A stretch of 64,000 bases of DNA from Thysanoteuthis rhombus (lineage: Eukaryota; Mollusca; Cephalopoda; Oegopsida; Thysanoteuthidae), in contig OY735207.1 in NCBI GenBank assembly GCA_963457665.1, positions 50,114,054 to 50,178,053 of the forward strand, written 5' to 3'. Under the pieces are notes generated by a model. That model saw only the letters and a list, made by a program, of their open reading frames with translations, was not told the origin of the DNA and did not search any database. The translations under genes were made by a program, and so were the position numbers. Shown here piece after piece: positions 43,388 to 54,979 of the stretch. Numbering within the stretch: the stretch's first letter is position 1; each line of letters begins with the position of its first letter.

Positions 43388-43755
43388 ATACAGAAAAACT
43401 AGAGAGTAATCAGAGAGTGTATACCTCTGCTAATGTCATGCACTAAATGAAAACAGAATAAAAAATCAGGTTTTATTTAGCTACAATGAAGTGGGGGGGG
43501 GGTAACTGTGTTCTGATTTTCTATATTTAGGCCTATTGTTAACTTCTTGATATATAGAAAAATATCACTAAATCAAACATTTAAAAAATTTCTGGATTCA
43601 TCCCAAAATTCAACCAATTCTTCCTTTAATATATGCCTTTCACAAAATGGCATTGAAATTTATTGAGAACCTTTGGACAAACAGACAGACATACAGGCAG
43701 GCATCAGTGAATCCATAGAACCCTTCCAACTTCATGGACAAAGGTAAATAAAATG
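43388..43755 (+). repeat. Family-C repeat, copy 2
   Basis: GAGTAATCAGAGAGTGTATA, CCTCTGCTAATGTCATG, CCCAAAATTCAACCAATTCT, TTTATTGAGAACCTTTGGAC, CTTCCAACTTCATGGACAAA, then GGTAAATAAA. Confidence 0.7.
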
Positions 43756-43914
43756 CACCAAGCACAAAATATCAATATCAATAAATAATTTTAACATAGT
43801 TTTCTTTCTCCCCTTCATTTGGATAGGTTTGCCTGAACATTCTGGTCTTTTTTCAATTCATATTTTTTTTCATCAGACTTTGAAGTTCCTTGTTGAAAGT
43901 GGGAGATATGGGGG

Positions 43915-44065
43915 GGGGGGAGGTTGATGGACCGCACAATGCCACGAGAGAGGAAAAATGGATACATGCCTTTCCTGAAGGTATTAGTGTGGAAGTGAAC
44001 ACCGACTATCTCAGCGAGAGTTTGAAATCCGCTCACCAATCCCATTTCCTGAGCCATTGACCCCT
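43915..44065 (-). repeat. Family-D repeat, minus
   Basis: TTTCCTGAAGGTATTAGTGT, CTATCTCAGCGAGAGTTTGA, CCGCTCACCAATCCCATTTC. Confidence 0.65.
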
Positions 44066-44390
44066 CGGTCACTAATGACATTTTTAAACAGAATAAAAGT
44101 TAAAGTGAAAGAAAAGAAAATCAAATTAAACCTACAATTAAATATGTTATTAAAATGACTTAACAATACAAAGCTCAAGACAGGTGTGCCAAATTAGCAA
44201 TCTTCTGGATTGATCTGGCTGATTTTTCAGCAATTTAGCCAGTAGAAATCTGCGATAGTTAAAATTCTGACCATTTAAAAAGATGAATTTCTAATTCAAT
44301 AAAAGTAAATGTACAATTTCCATTAATAATTCGTTCTTGAGTCTTAGAGTATAGTTATTTCATTTGTTGAGGAGGCTTTAAATGAGTATA

Positions 44391-44766
44391 CAGGTATATG
44401 TTACTTGATGTCCGAAGATTTCATAAGTTGTGCGGTCAACCCTATACTGCTGTGTACCACACAAAAATATGGAGAATTCACATTTAAATGTTGATAAAAA
44501 AATATAGTAAAGTTAATACATGAACCAGTAACATACATTTTTAACATGGCTATCAGGTACAATGTACAGTACACACTGTTGATACGTACAGTTCCATTAT
44601 AAGTGTGGCAGCATGATTATTTTGTTTACATTTTAGAAGCCACTTATATCCACTACATACTGTTAGCTGATCAAGGTTTTTCAACTCTACTAAAACCTCA
44701 TGGGACCTCAGACATATATAACATGGTCATATGTTAAGCAGACGCACGTCAAGAGACGCATACCTG
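44391..44766. mobile_element. pogo/Tigger-like MITE, 376 bp, with TA duplication
   Basis: Left end CAGGTATATGTTACTTGATG; right end, read inverted, CAGGTATGCGTCTCTTGACG. TA lies directly outside both ends (44389-44390 and 44767-44768). No ORF. The TIR and TA target fit Tc1/mariner-pogo type elements. Confidence 0.75.
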
Positions 44767-44769
44767 TAC

Positions 44770-45585
44770 ATAACATTTTTTGCTATAAAGTTAGCTGGAA
44801 ATGGAAAAATTTAGCTAGGTCTAGCTATTTCTAGCAACAGTTTCAGCTTTAAATAGTAGACTATACTTGGCAACAAGAGCATAGGAATATCCATGATGTG
44901 AATGGTACGTATGCCAAAGATTAGGGACCTTGATTAAAAAATACATGGTACTTGAAAGAAGAAAGCAAAACAGGTTTGAATGAGTCCTGCCAATAACGAC
45001 TTGTCTGTCCATGTACAGCCAGACTCTGCCAACTTTCAAACTATAAATGTGAAATTGGCTTCTCATTTTTTCTGAGATATTCTTGGGAAAGTTTCCAAAA
45101 TGATCATTGAACTTACATATTACACAGTATGTGTTGGTTGGTCTGTCTGTTACACAAGGGAAATAACTTTCTTATTTTCATGCAAAGATTACATCCCTTA
45201 GAAGACTTTCATTATTTTGTTATTTAGAAGAGAAAAATGATGTTTGAATCCAGCGTACAATTTCCCAATTGAATTAGCTTCACACTTCTTTATATTCTAA
45301 GCTTTTACATAACTGCAATCGCAAAATTACTGAAATATTGCCATCATTTTAATCACGTCAAGAGTAAACTAGTATATACAAGAGCTGTGTCTGTCACACA
45401 TATAGTAGCAGTAGCAGCCATCAGCCCCACGACCTTTGTACCTTATATAATACGAGATCTTATCACTGTATGGATTCAAAGAAGTATTTCATTTTGATGC
45501 AATGCTAAATCATTTTCTGAGCAAACATTGAAATTTTTTTTTTTAAATTTTTATCTGCTTATAAAGCCCATTGTTTGACACACGC
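44770..45585. other. No feature recognised
   Basis: AT-rich; an 81-residue minus ORF (44821-45066) shows no motif. Confidence 0.6.
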
Positions 45586-45589
45586 TTTC

Positions 45590-45845
45590 TCAAGAGTCTG
45601 TTGCTACATCTGCAGACATAGGGGAGGGTGATAAGCCTTACCCTGCCATGCTGGCCCATGATCTGTTGACTGGGAGTAAGAGCTGAATTAACACCTTTCC
45701 CAAAGGTATTAGTGCAAGATGAAGACAACCAGTGAGCTGGCAAAATTAACATTGCACTAATGCAAAGAGAAAGGCATGACTCCATCTTTTCTATCCCCTT
45801 CCAGTATAGCATGGGCTAACTGTGTGGCAAAGTGAGGCCCATTGC
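45590..45845. repeat. Family-D pieces, both orientations
   Basis: CCCTGCCATGCTGGCCCATG and CCAAAGGTATTAGTGCAAGA (minus), then ATTGCACTAATGC and AAAGGCATGACTCCATC (plus). Confidence 0.6.
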
Positions 45846-45849
45846 ACCA

Positions 45850-46910
45850 CGCGTTTTTCATTAACTAGAGTTAGACCTATGTCCATCATGTCACTATCTC
45901 TTTAACTAGATTAACTTATACCCTCTTCTACCAGATACCGGAACTAAATGATCTATCCTTTTCTCTTCTATTTTCCCCCTACTTTCTCTCGTTTCTCATG
46001 CCACTGAACTTACTGTCTAGCTATTTGCATGTGTACCAAAAGACCATGCTTTATCTTTGTCAAATATATTTGCTTAAGATATTTCTATTACCCCTTTGAC
46101 ATGTGAAACAGGTTACACTAAAACATCCGCACACGCACACACGCATATAAGTAAGCATTACCTCTATGACCAAGTATATAAGTATAGTTCTCATATGCCA
46201 ACACAAAAGTATATCTCCAAAAGAACATTTTAGAATAAAACTGAAATATTCAATAAAACATTTATCAGCCCTCATATTGTAACATGGTATGATCTCAGCA
46301 TGTAAAAGCAGTTGTCACTTTTTTGTTTGCTTTTGCATGACAGAAACAAACAAACAAACAGATATCTAACATTGATATAACCAAGCCATGAGTCCAACCA
46401 GGAGATAGGCAGACAGTGTATCCATTAGGCCAACATTACATTGTTTGAAAATAGGTGAAATGAAGTTACATGTTAGCAACCGACTAAGCAGCTCAAACAG
46501 CTGCTGCTGAATCCAGCTTCATTTGCTTGCCTGCCAGTAAGGAAGACAAGCAAATAAAGCCAAAGCTTTTGTTTACATCCACTACGCAGTGTGGCCCAAA
46601 GCCAAATGAGGGGAACATGGAGGTCAGAAGAGTCTGTGGCACCAATCCATGATTTATCCATGTATAACACAAGTAATACCGTCATTTTTTATGGGTACTA
46701 TGCTAGTTTCAAAATGAGAATCCGATCGATCCATTCCGAAGCAGTTTCCTGGCATATTCACTCACATAAAGAAATACATACGTACACTAAGATGAAACAG
46801 TACTTCAGCAACATTTAAAAAAATACAGCTGACCAGTTATTGAGCTAGTCTCATTTTAAGCACGTATACTCTTCACAATACACATAAAATGATTTTTTTT
46901 TCAAATAGAA
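45850..46910. other. No feature recognised
   Basis: Ordinary sequence; the short ORFs on both strands near 46473-46818 have no recognisable content. Confidence 0.55.
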
Positions 46911-46917
46911 AAAATTA

Positions 46918-47240
46918 GACAGTTCTTGGAGAGCACATGTCTCTGCCAATGCCATATAAAAACTAAAAAAAAAAAACGGATGAAAATCAGCTCTTACATA
47001 CTTCCGATGCTAGGGAGGTAACTGTGTAAGTTTTGATTTTCCATTTTTCATTTTTTTTCTTGATATATGGGGGGGGGGATCGATAAAGAAATTTCTGACT
47101 CTGGCCCAAAAATTTAATCAATTCTTCCTTAGCCCACCCACCCACAAAGCATCATTGAAATACATTGAGAACTCTTAGACAGACAGACAGATAAGTGAAT
47201 GCATATATCTCTTCCAACTTTATTGAAGTAGAGGTGAATA
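46918..47240 (+). repeat. Family-C repeat, copy 3
   Basis: GTTCTTGGAGAGCACATGTC, TCTGCCAATGCCATAT, AGGGAGGTAACTGTG, TTTAATCAATTCTTCC, ACATTGAGAACTCTTAGAC, CTTCCAACTTTATTG. Confidence 0.7.
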
Positions 47241-47511
47241 AAGAATATTTCTATTTCATAAAAGAGAAAGATATAATTGCATAATATATATTGATTTTAG
47301 GTTATTTCAACTGTTTCATACAGCGAAAGCATCTTAATAAAATAAAGTAAACATAAAAATTAAAGTGAGATTTTTTTTAAATCAGTTGAAAATTTTGTTA
47401 ATGTTAGGCATTAACAAATTGTGATGACAGCCAAGATTACAATTGTTAAGTCAGTTAGGTCACATGATCTATCTTTGCAGCCATCTTTGTTCATATCAAG
47501 CCAACACTCAT

Positions 47512-47622
47512 CATCATCATCATCATCAGTCTGGAGAATGTCCGTCGTTGGACATAGACCTTCCCCAGGATCCAACACATTTCTCTATGATGGGCATCGC
47601 GGAGCCAGTATTTATAAGTAAA
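47512..47622 (-). mobile_element. RTE 3' end, truncated copy, minus
   Basis: CATCATCATCATCATCAGTC, GTCCGTCGTTGGACATAGAC, CTTCCCCAGGATCC, ATGATGGGCATCGCGGAGCC: the reverse of the RTE 3' end with its short tail expanded. Confidence 0.8.
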
Positions 47623-47699
47623 TGCAAATACTTATCTCAACCTTTTTGGTAGAAATATATCATCATTTTTAAAAAAGCTAAAAAAATAAGTGAAACCAA

Positions 47700-48115
47700 T
47701 TCTTGTCTGGATTTTGTTAGATTTGGAGTTTTAATCATTGTGTGTGTCATAATTGGACTATTTTCCTGTCTACGGTGATATAAATACACACACAATCTTA
47801 TTTCTCCTGCATATGAGACAAGTGAGGCTTTGATCTTCTTGGAATTTTCTATTTGCTTAGCCAAAGATTATGTTTCTACTTGAAAAAAGTAGTGAAAATC
47901 AATTTTTTTATGAAAATGTAATTGACAAGCAGAAAATCTTTTCACCATGGTTTCACTAATTTATCACATATGTTAGAATTGGACTCTTTTCCTCATCTAT
48001 GGTGTTATTTTTTCCACAATATTTTGGCTGTGTACACTCCTGCTTCATTCAGGTGTTCTTCATTTTCTTTCTGTCATCTTCTGTCTGTTATGCCTTCCTT
48101 AATGACAAATTAACC
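47700..48115 (-). mobile_element. Possible Penelope-like remnants, minus
   Basis: Two successive pieces (47700-47800 and 47935-48110) share TTGGACT(A/C)TTTTCCT and, in the second, an inverted CACCTGAATGAAGCAGGA followed by CAAAATATTG. Compared with 6355-6720. Hammerhead core degraded. Confidence 0.38.
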
Positions 48116-48203
48116 TTAGTAAAAAAAAAAAGGAGAAACAACAAGATTTTTTTCAAATTCTGGAATGTTCACATCGTACATGACATGTTAGATCCTCTTT
48201 TTT

Positions 48204-48390
48204 ATTCAAATCCTGGAACACAGACTCATATTCTACTTGACACGTCACAACCGTACAACACATGATCCTATTCCACTTGATACATAACATCCGTTTTTTT
48301 AATCAAATCCTGGAACGCAGGCTCATATTCTACTTGACACTTCCCAACCGTGGAACGCATGCTTGTATTCTACTTGACATGCCAAATCCA
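48204..48390 (+). repeat. Tandem repeat, unit about 98 bases (2 x 49)
   Basis: TCAAATCCTGGAAC(A/G)CAG and CTCATATTCTACTTGACAC recur at 48204 and 48302, with half-length versions at about 48260 and 48350. Confidence 0.75.
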
Positions 48391-48399
48391 TTATACTTT

Positions 48400-49940
48400 C
48401 ATATCATGTTTCGGTACAAAGTTCCAAGTTTCTTCCCTTTGTTATGTGATCTGTCCCCTTTTATGGGGTCAAATCCAGAAATGACCTTTTCGATTAAATA
48501 TTCCAAAATGATATCCATATTGATGCTCGGTCAGCTAATGAAATCAACTGAGTATAGTAAATGAGCAATTTCAGTAGCATAGCTAGAAGGGGAGACTGCT
48601 CTTCCTGAGCATGTTCTTCAGAAATGCTAACTTTAGTTCCCCTGTGCGATACAAGTCGAATTCCATTATTTATTCATTTTTTGCTTTATTGCATGGCCTT
48701 GGAAAGAACTTTCTACGCTCATTACTTCATTCCATAGGGACAGCTTTAGTAACCAGATCATATTTGCAATAAAATATTTCATCAGTGCCTACTTTTGAAA
48801 TCAGGACACATTGGAGAAAAAATTACAGAGTCTGATCTTACTTATCAAAGAAGCGACCAATTGAATAAAAGAACTGAGTCAGAGGAGTGGCGCCTATTTG
48901 TCTGAACATTTGAAACAACAGAAAAACTAGTTATTAATCATAATTTCCAAAGAGATAGGTTCTATTGTCTCACTCACCCAGAGGAACACACATAAAAGCA
49001 AGAAAAATGAAAAGTGGTTTTTGCATTGCCCCAACCCCAGTCTGTTTCGCACTTATGACAACAAGGGGATATGTGTCAATAAAAACACCCAAAACCCTTA
49101 ATATATTAATTCTTTCATTATAATCTTTGTGTCATTATCAAGAAGAAAGATTTTAGAGAAATCTCATATGAAAATGGTCAAGATTCTAAGAGCCTTTAAA
49201 TGGTGAAAATCATTTTAAACATTTCCTTATGCAAGTTTATGCGCTTTTGATCAATATCACCTTTGTTACTTTTCGGAAAATTGTAATTTTTAAAAAAATT
49301 TTCTTTTTTTTTTTAATACTTCAGGGGCTTCTATTAACAATTTAACTATAAAGCTAAACTGGACCTTTACTGCATGAACTGTATCAATTATTCTCAAAAA
49401 TCATCATATGTCGATAAAAACACCTGAAATATGTTATGAACATGATGAGTATTCTCAAAAATTAGGAATTTCCCCCAAAATGAAGGTACCCATGAATTGA
49501 AATATTCCAAAAACATTAAAGGTGTACTTTTGTAGGACAGATGAAAAGTAAGATTCCAATAAGCTTTATACTTACATTGTAAAACATTTTTTTTTAAATA
49601 ATCTTATTCAAAACGGAGAAATTTCCAAAGGTCTTATTGATTGAAAGCACATCAGAATGTAAACCATAATATCCATATAAACTCTACCAAAAATTAACTG
49701 ATCATTGAATTTCAATTAAATCTTTAGTACTTATTCATTTACTAATTGGGCTTTGAAAATTATTACCATATAAACAGACAATAACTGTAAAAAAAAATGT
49801 ATTTTTCAGTAAATTTTCAGTAAAAGGCAAGCAATATTTTCCCCAAATCCAGTAACTAATTCTCAAGTTGACTAATTTTTACTAATCAAAGTCTTTTTGG
49901 AAAGATTTTCAAAAACATTTTTCAACTTTTCTGAAACCAC
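48400..49940. other. No feature recognised
   Basis: AT-rich single-copy-looking sequence. Confidence 0.55.
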
Positions 49941-49950
49941 CCCATGAATA

Positions 49951-50400
49951 ATGGCAGATTCGATCGCAAAAAACCTTTTTCAACATTCTGCTTCCAACAA
50001 TCAAAAACTTGAAGTTATCAATAACTGTGTTACAATCAGAGTAAGCATCATGTCAGGAGTAATATGTGGTCTCCAGACTAAGATTAGGGAAGTTGCTCCA
50101 GATACGCTCATCACACACTACTGTGCACATAATTTTAATTTGGTTCTAATGGATACAGTAAGCTCCAATATTCAATCCAAGTTGTTTTTTGAGCTCTAGA
50201 GAAATATGTATACATTTCAGTACTTGAAGAAGAACAATGCATCATATCAAACATTGAATATTATTAGGATACTAGATGGGCATCCAGAAAGTCAGCAGTA
50301 GAGCCAGTCTTACAGAACCTACTCACATATGTAGTTGTTGTGCAAAGAATTTTGGAAGGTGAGATAAAAAACAAGTACTCCTAAAAGCTTGCTGAGGCAA
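49951..50400 (+). pseudogene. hAT-family transposase fragment (ZMYM1-like)
   Basis: The 82-residue ORF 49951-50199 has GLQTKIREVAPDTLITHYCA and HNFNLVLMDTV; after frame changes, SDTRWASRKSAVEPVLQNL-like sequence follows near 50265-50325. Known: 'I+EI.P...Y.HC.AH.LNL.L.D' followed by 'RW..R' is the core of hAT transposases of the zinc-finger-MYM-like type. No N-terminal zinc finger or C-terminal dimerisation part was found. Decayed. Confidence 0.7.
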
Positions 50401-50409
50401 AACACTCAG

Positions 50410-51740
50410 TACTTATGAGTTCTTAGTTGTTCTTATGTTCTGAAAAAAAATGCCAGACAAGGCTTTCAATCAATCCATAAATTAACAGAAAATTAGTTTA
50501 GACCTGGTAATGGCTTCTCACTTTATTCAGCTTTTGAAAAAAAAACAAAAAAACATACAAAATTCAAAATGTCAAAATCAAGTGTTGAGTAACTGACTAT
50601 AATCGTCCTCTTGAATTTATGATCACCAATAAAATTTATTCCAATGTACTATTTATCCTAGCCGGTACCAGATTTTTCTGATCCTACTAATAACGGTCGC
50701 TGTAGCAAAACAATCATTTAGTTGGCTCAAGTACACAAAATCATGTCTTTGTTCTACAATGGGTGAGGATAGATTGTGTGGGCTTCGCCTTCCATTGAAA
50801 GACAATTATTGGTTAGTGAGGTGGAATATGATAAAGTTAGCAAAAATCAAGCTTAGATGAAACAGGCTGTTGTAGTAAATTTACACATTTTATGTTTTCA
50901 TTTTATGTTTAAAATGTAAGATAATTGAATAACGCTTATGTATTATAGATTCATGAGCTTACTATCAAACATTTTTATTGTGCTTTGATTTCAAATAGAA
51001 AATAACAATTATGTACATTGTACTCCCTTCAAAACTGTATCTTCATTGTGTTTTGGTTTTAAATACAAAATAAAAATGTATAATTAATTAAAAATTTTTT
51101 GGTATGTGCTATAGCATGTTTTTTATGTGCTCATTCCCCCCTAAGTTCAGAAGTTGGCTACACCAATGAACAACTTCTTACAGATATCTTATTCTCCAAT
51201 TTCCAATCAAGTAGAATATAAGCATGAGTTTCAGGATTTTAGAAATTTTACCGATTCTCCTTTTTCTCCAATGTTGATTTGCCTTTAAGGAAGACAAATC
51301 GGATGAAAGAAGACAAGAGAACGAAGAACACCAAAGAAGGTAGGAGGGTACAGGGACAAAATCAATTTTTACTACTTTTATTATTAAAAACATAACTTTT
51401 GACTAAGCAAGTAAAAATCTAAGAAGATCAGAGCCTCACCTGTCTTATATGCAGTAGAAATAAGATCAAAGGATATATATATATATATATATCTCCTTTG
51501 ACATTCAAAAAACACTGATAAGACATGGATTATACTAAACCAACTTAAAGTTCAAATACTATAAAGAGGGTTATATTTTAATACTACATAACAGGAAATT
51601 TGAAAATATTACGTGGAAAAACACAAATCTTTTTATACGTTTTGCTGCTTTAAGCTTTGTCAGGATAAAATGAAATACAATAAGCCCTTGCTATAACAAA
51701 CTAATTTTTTCTAGACATATTGAGAGATAGATGTTTAAAT
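50410..51740. other. Mostly unassigned; one AT microsatellite
   Basis: (AT)n at 51474-51493. Sequence just after the hAT fragment might be its remains, but nothing can be aligned by eye. Confidence 0.5.
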
Positions 51741-51751
51741 TTTAACTACTG

Positions 51752-51989
51752 ATATACCTTGATTAGTGTAGTTGATTAGTTCCAAAATTTTCTGTACTGT
51801 TCAAGAAGAGTATTGCCAATTTAGCATGTCAAACTAGTGCAAAAAATTTTTTGAGTTGGCCACACTGTTCAAGGTCTTATAATTTGATGGGTTTTTTAAG
51901 CTTCTACTTAGTTACATTAATTTGTACAGCAATAACTTTGACTATTACTGCATCAAAACCACACTATTCAAGATATCGCTATATGCAGG
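51752..51989. mobile_element. Family-K MITE
   Basis: Left ACTGATATACCTTGATTAGT, right (inverted) TATAGCGATATCTTGAATAG followed by TGTGGTTTTG. Relative of 55557-55733. Confidence 0.6.
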
Positions 51990-51999
51990 CTAAGCGCTG

Positions 52000-52305
52000 A
52001 AATTTGCTAAAACATGTTTTAGATCAAAAATTGCAAAATTAATCAAATTTCTCTTCACCTACCAACAGAAATATTTAGTGTATACTAGTGTAGAAAATAA
52101 CTGAAGAAAAACAATACAGTAGTAGAATGAAGTCAGCAGGCAGAAATAAGAAAAATAAAACAATTATAGTTTCATTCTCCTCCCCAACCACCAACACCAG
52201 AATTTGGAGCATATCTACATAATCACTAAAGTGAATCCAAGTTTAATAAATCCTACTCATGTATAAGTAGGTTATATGAAATAAGATATAATTAGTAAGC
52301 CATAA
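52000..52305. other. No feature recognised
   Basis: AT-rich. Confidence 0.6.
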
Positions 52306-52309
52306 AAGA

Positions 52310-52622
52310 TCGCATACCTCAGCCAACACAATACACTACCAAGAGACTGAATAAAAATTAATTCATACATAGGTCCGATGCAGGGGAGGTGGCCGTAAGT
52401 TTCGATTTTCCATATTTCAGCTTTTGTCTTAATATATGAAAAAATATCTCTAAATTGAAAAAAAAAAAAAATTCCCAGATCTGCCCCACAATTCAATCAA
52501 TTTTTTCTCAGCCCATTGCCCAACCTCCCACAGAACGTCATTGAAATTCATTGGGAACTTTTGGAGATATTGTGTGGACAAACAGAAAAACATACTCTAC
52601 CCAATTTGTCGGCAGAGCTAAT
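52310..52622 (+). repeat. Family-C repeat, copy 4
   Basis: GGGGAGGTGGCCGTAAGTTT, TCTTAATATATGAAAAAATA, CAACCTCCCACAGAACGTCA, AGATATTGTGTGGAC. Confidence 0.7.
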
Positions 52623-52780
52623 GAAAAGTTTTGATGTATTAGTTTAATGAATCCAACTTTTTTTATAATTTTGGTTACATAATCCGATAGATGAAAAAGG
52701 GGAGAAAAGTAAAATTTTTTAAAGATATTGTGAATAATCACAAATAGCATATTTTAAAGATTACAAGCAAATTGCATGGG

Positions 52781-52875
52781 ACACATCGGTTCTGAGAACA
52801 ATCGCCGAAGTTAAGCAACTTCGAACCTGGTCGGTGCCTAGATGTGTGACCAACTGAGTATTTCAAGTGCTGTAA
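52781..52875 (+). pseudogene. 5S rRNA-derived sequence
   Basis: Seen: CATCGGTTCTGAGAACAATC, GCCGAAGTTAAGCAACTTCG, AACCTGGTCGGTGCCTAGAT, GTGTGACCAACTGAGTATTT, CAAGTGCTGTAAGC. This runs parallel to eukaryotic 5S rRNA from about base 25 to the 3' end, including the internal A box, intermediate element and C box. About a quarter of the bases differ and the 5' end is not recognisable, so it is a pseudogene or the head of a 5S-derived (SINE3-type) element. It is not a functional 5S gene: the 5' and 3' ends do not pair. Confidence 0.85.
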
Positions 52876-53028
52876 GCAGCTGAACAGCATGCAGTGAGCC
52901 TCTAGCGGAGATCTTGTTAATCCTCATAGGAGGAAACCAATCTCCACACAATGCAAAAAAATCCTCTAGTATCTCTATCCAAAAATTATCATCTCATAGA
53001 AATTCTAAAATATCCATGAATTTTTCTC

Positions 53029-53680
53029 AGGTGATAATTACTAGGAATATGTCTGATAAAGTTCTCAAAGGAAAGAAGAAACAAGTATAACACTGTGTAA
53101 ATTGGGATTAGAATGGTAAAAAAAAAACATAAATAAAGGATTCCTACCTTATCCATTTTCCATTTTATAGATAGGAGATACAACCCATACATTCCAGTTA
53201 TAAACAGATGAAATAGGTCAGTAGGAATGTAAAGGAACTGGTAATAATGATAACAAAACCTCAGATGGAATGGATAAGATATAAAAAATTTATCTACACT
53301 ATTAGCAGCTTCAGAGCATTGAAATATTACGTCTTAAAGCAAGTGTAAGAATGTGAAAAAACTGCTCTAACTCCACAGAAAAGTGGTAAGATATTTTTAC
53401 CCAATACATTATGGCCTGTATATTTGAATTTAGTTTTTCTGAAGGTAATTATCTAATTGTATCATAGAAATTCAAATGTATCACTGGTAATAACAACAAG
53501 GAATATGATTAACTAAGTTCTCAATTGAAAAGAAAAAGCAAGCATAATCAACTGGTTAAAATGGAATAAAACAGAAATAAATAATTACTACCTTATTCAT
53601 TTTATAGACCGAAGATACCGTCCATACTTTCAATCAGGAGATAAACAAAATAAGTCGGTACAAATGTAGTAGAACTTCTT
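53029..53680 (+). repeat. Segmental tandem duplication, two copies about 215 bases
   Basis: 53029-53245 and 53465-53680 share, in order, GATAATTACTAGGAATATG-like, AAGTTCTCAA(A/T)(G/T)GAAAA(G), CTACCTTAT(C/T)CATTTT, ATAGA..GGAGATAC and AAACA(G/A)ATGAAATA(G)GTC. Clear but diverged. Confidence 0.7.
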
Positions 53681-54234
53681 TAAAAAAATGTATACATATA
53701 ATAATACTAATAATAATAAGCCAGAGCACTCAGATAAGAAATTAGGTTCTGATCTGAATGAAAGCAAACAAAATCTTGAGACTTGTACAAACATGTTACT
53801 GAAGTTTATGACTGGCTTGGATATTGAATAGCAGACACAGTCCTTAGAGTAATGAACTGAGACCACTCTAAGTATTGACCTTTACAGATACAAAGACATA
53901 AGGAGTGTCAGACTTGAAAGAAAAAAAAAGTTCTTTGCTTGGACACGTGTTTAGTACATTTGCAGAATATTGAAACAGAGCCCATGTGATCGAAATTCAA
54001 TGCCCACTATAAGATATTCATAACATTCGAATATTGCAGATTTTACAAATACACAAATGCACAGACTACTATAGCATCAATCTCCTAAAACAGTCGTTCC
54101 TAAACTTTCTGAAATCACGGCGCCCTTAATGTGCAAGGAATTTTTCACCCTAAATCAGAAAATACTGAACAATTACATTCATGCTAATGTGCTTAAGTTA
54201 ATTATGTTAAAAAAAAATAATGAAACATGTAATT

Positions 54235-54455
54235 TGACTCTTGATTTCCTGAACCTCTTGATACCACACCAGATAAGAGTGGAACTCTTGTGAATGAAAT
54301 TTAAAATAATGAAACATGAAACTCTTTTGCGAATAGAGAAAGAAAAAAATTTATAAATTTATCTAAAGATCAAAGAAAGTAACTTTGAGCAACAGTTATT
54401 CCCCCTTATAATAACACCCAATTTTTTTTTTGTATGAATTTAAGAGTTGAATTCT
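54235..54455. mobile_element. Family-E MITE inside the hAT element
   Basis: Left TTTGACTCTTGATTTCCTGA, right (54439-54455) TGAATTTAAGAGTTGAA. The inner part resembles 13541-13720 (AATAATGAAAC, GAATAGA). Confidence 0.6.
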
Positions 54456-54524
54456 CAAAAAAGTTATATATCAGTCCCCTCTTAAAAGTTGTATATTTGT
54501 ATACTATTTCAACAAGACCACCAA

Positions 54525-54735
54525 AATGTCAGACAACTAATAGATATCATGACTCATAACATGAATCCCCAGAGATCATAAACGAAACCGGGGCCAGCAA
54601 AATATAAGATGGCGTGACAAAATAGACAAGTTCAGAAAGTATTGGCTCTGCAACACCCATGATAGAGAGGTCTGGTAAATCCTTGGGAAGATCCATGTCC
54701 AACGACGAATGCTAAAAGAATGATGATGATATACT
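54525..54735 (+). mobile_element. RTE 3' end inside the hAT element
   Basis: ATCATGACTCATAACATGAA, TCCCCAGAGATCA, TTCAGAAAGTATTGGCTCTG, CACCCATGATAGAGAGGTCT, CCATGTCCAACGACGAATGC, ending AATGATGATGAT. Confidence 0.8.
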
Positions 54736-54979
54736 GAAAATGTTCGGCAAAGTTTACATTTGATTGTTCTAGAATTGTCTATTGCAAATGGATGAATTCA
54801 ACAGTAGATGGACAGAGTGATCTGTGATATGCCAGTTAGATGTCGCTTCCAATCATTGTGACCGTGCATCAACACATTGAATTAGGATTACCTAGAATTA
54901 TTTAGATTTTCAAATATACCAAGTAACACAAGGGAGTTGGAACACACACTTTGGAAATCACTCTCCTAAAAGAAAAGTT

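Larger units (their letters stand above)
54082..54971. mobile_element. hAT-type non-autonomous element with intact target duplication
   Basis: Element 54091-54962 begins CAGTCGTTCCTAAACTTTCT; its right end, inverted, is GAGTGATTTCCAAAGTGTGT. The 9 bases CTCCTAAAA lie on both sides (54082-54090 and 54963-54971), consistent with an 8-bp hAT duplication plus one chance base. Inside it are a family-E MITE (54235-54455) and an RTE 3' end (54525-54735). No transposase seen. Confidence 0.8.

Noticed and set aside
51425-51500. Candidate Dixin 5' exon ending ATAAGACAG before GTGAGGC on the minus strand
   Set aside because: No in-frame ATG before the AT microsatellite and no resemblance to the Dixin N-terminus.
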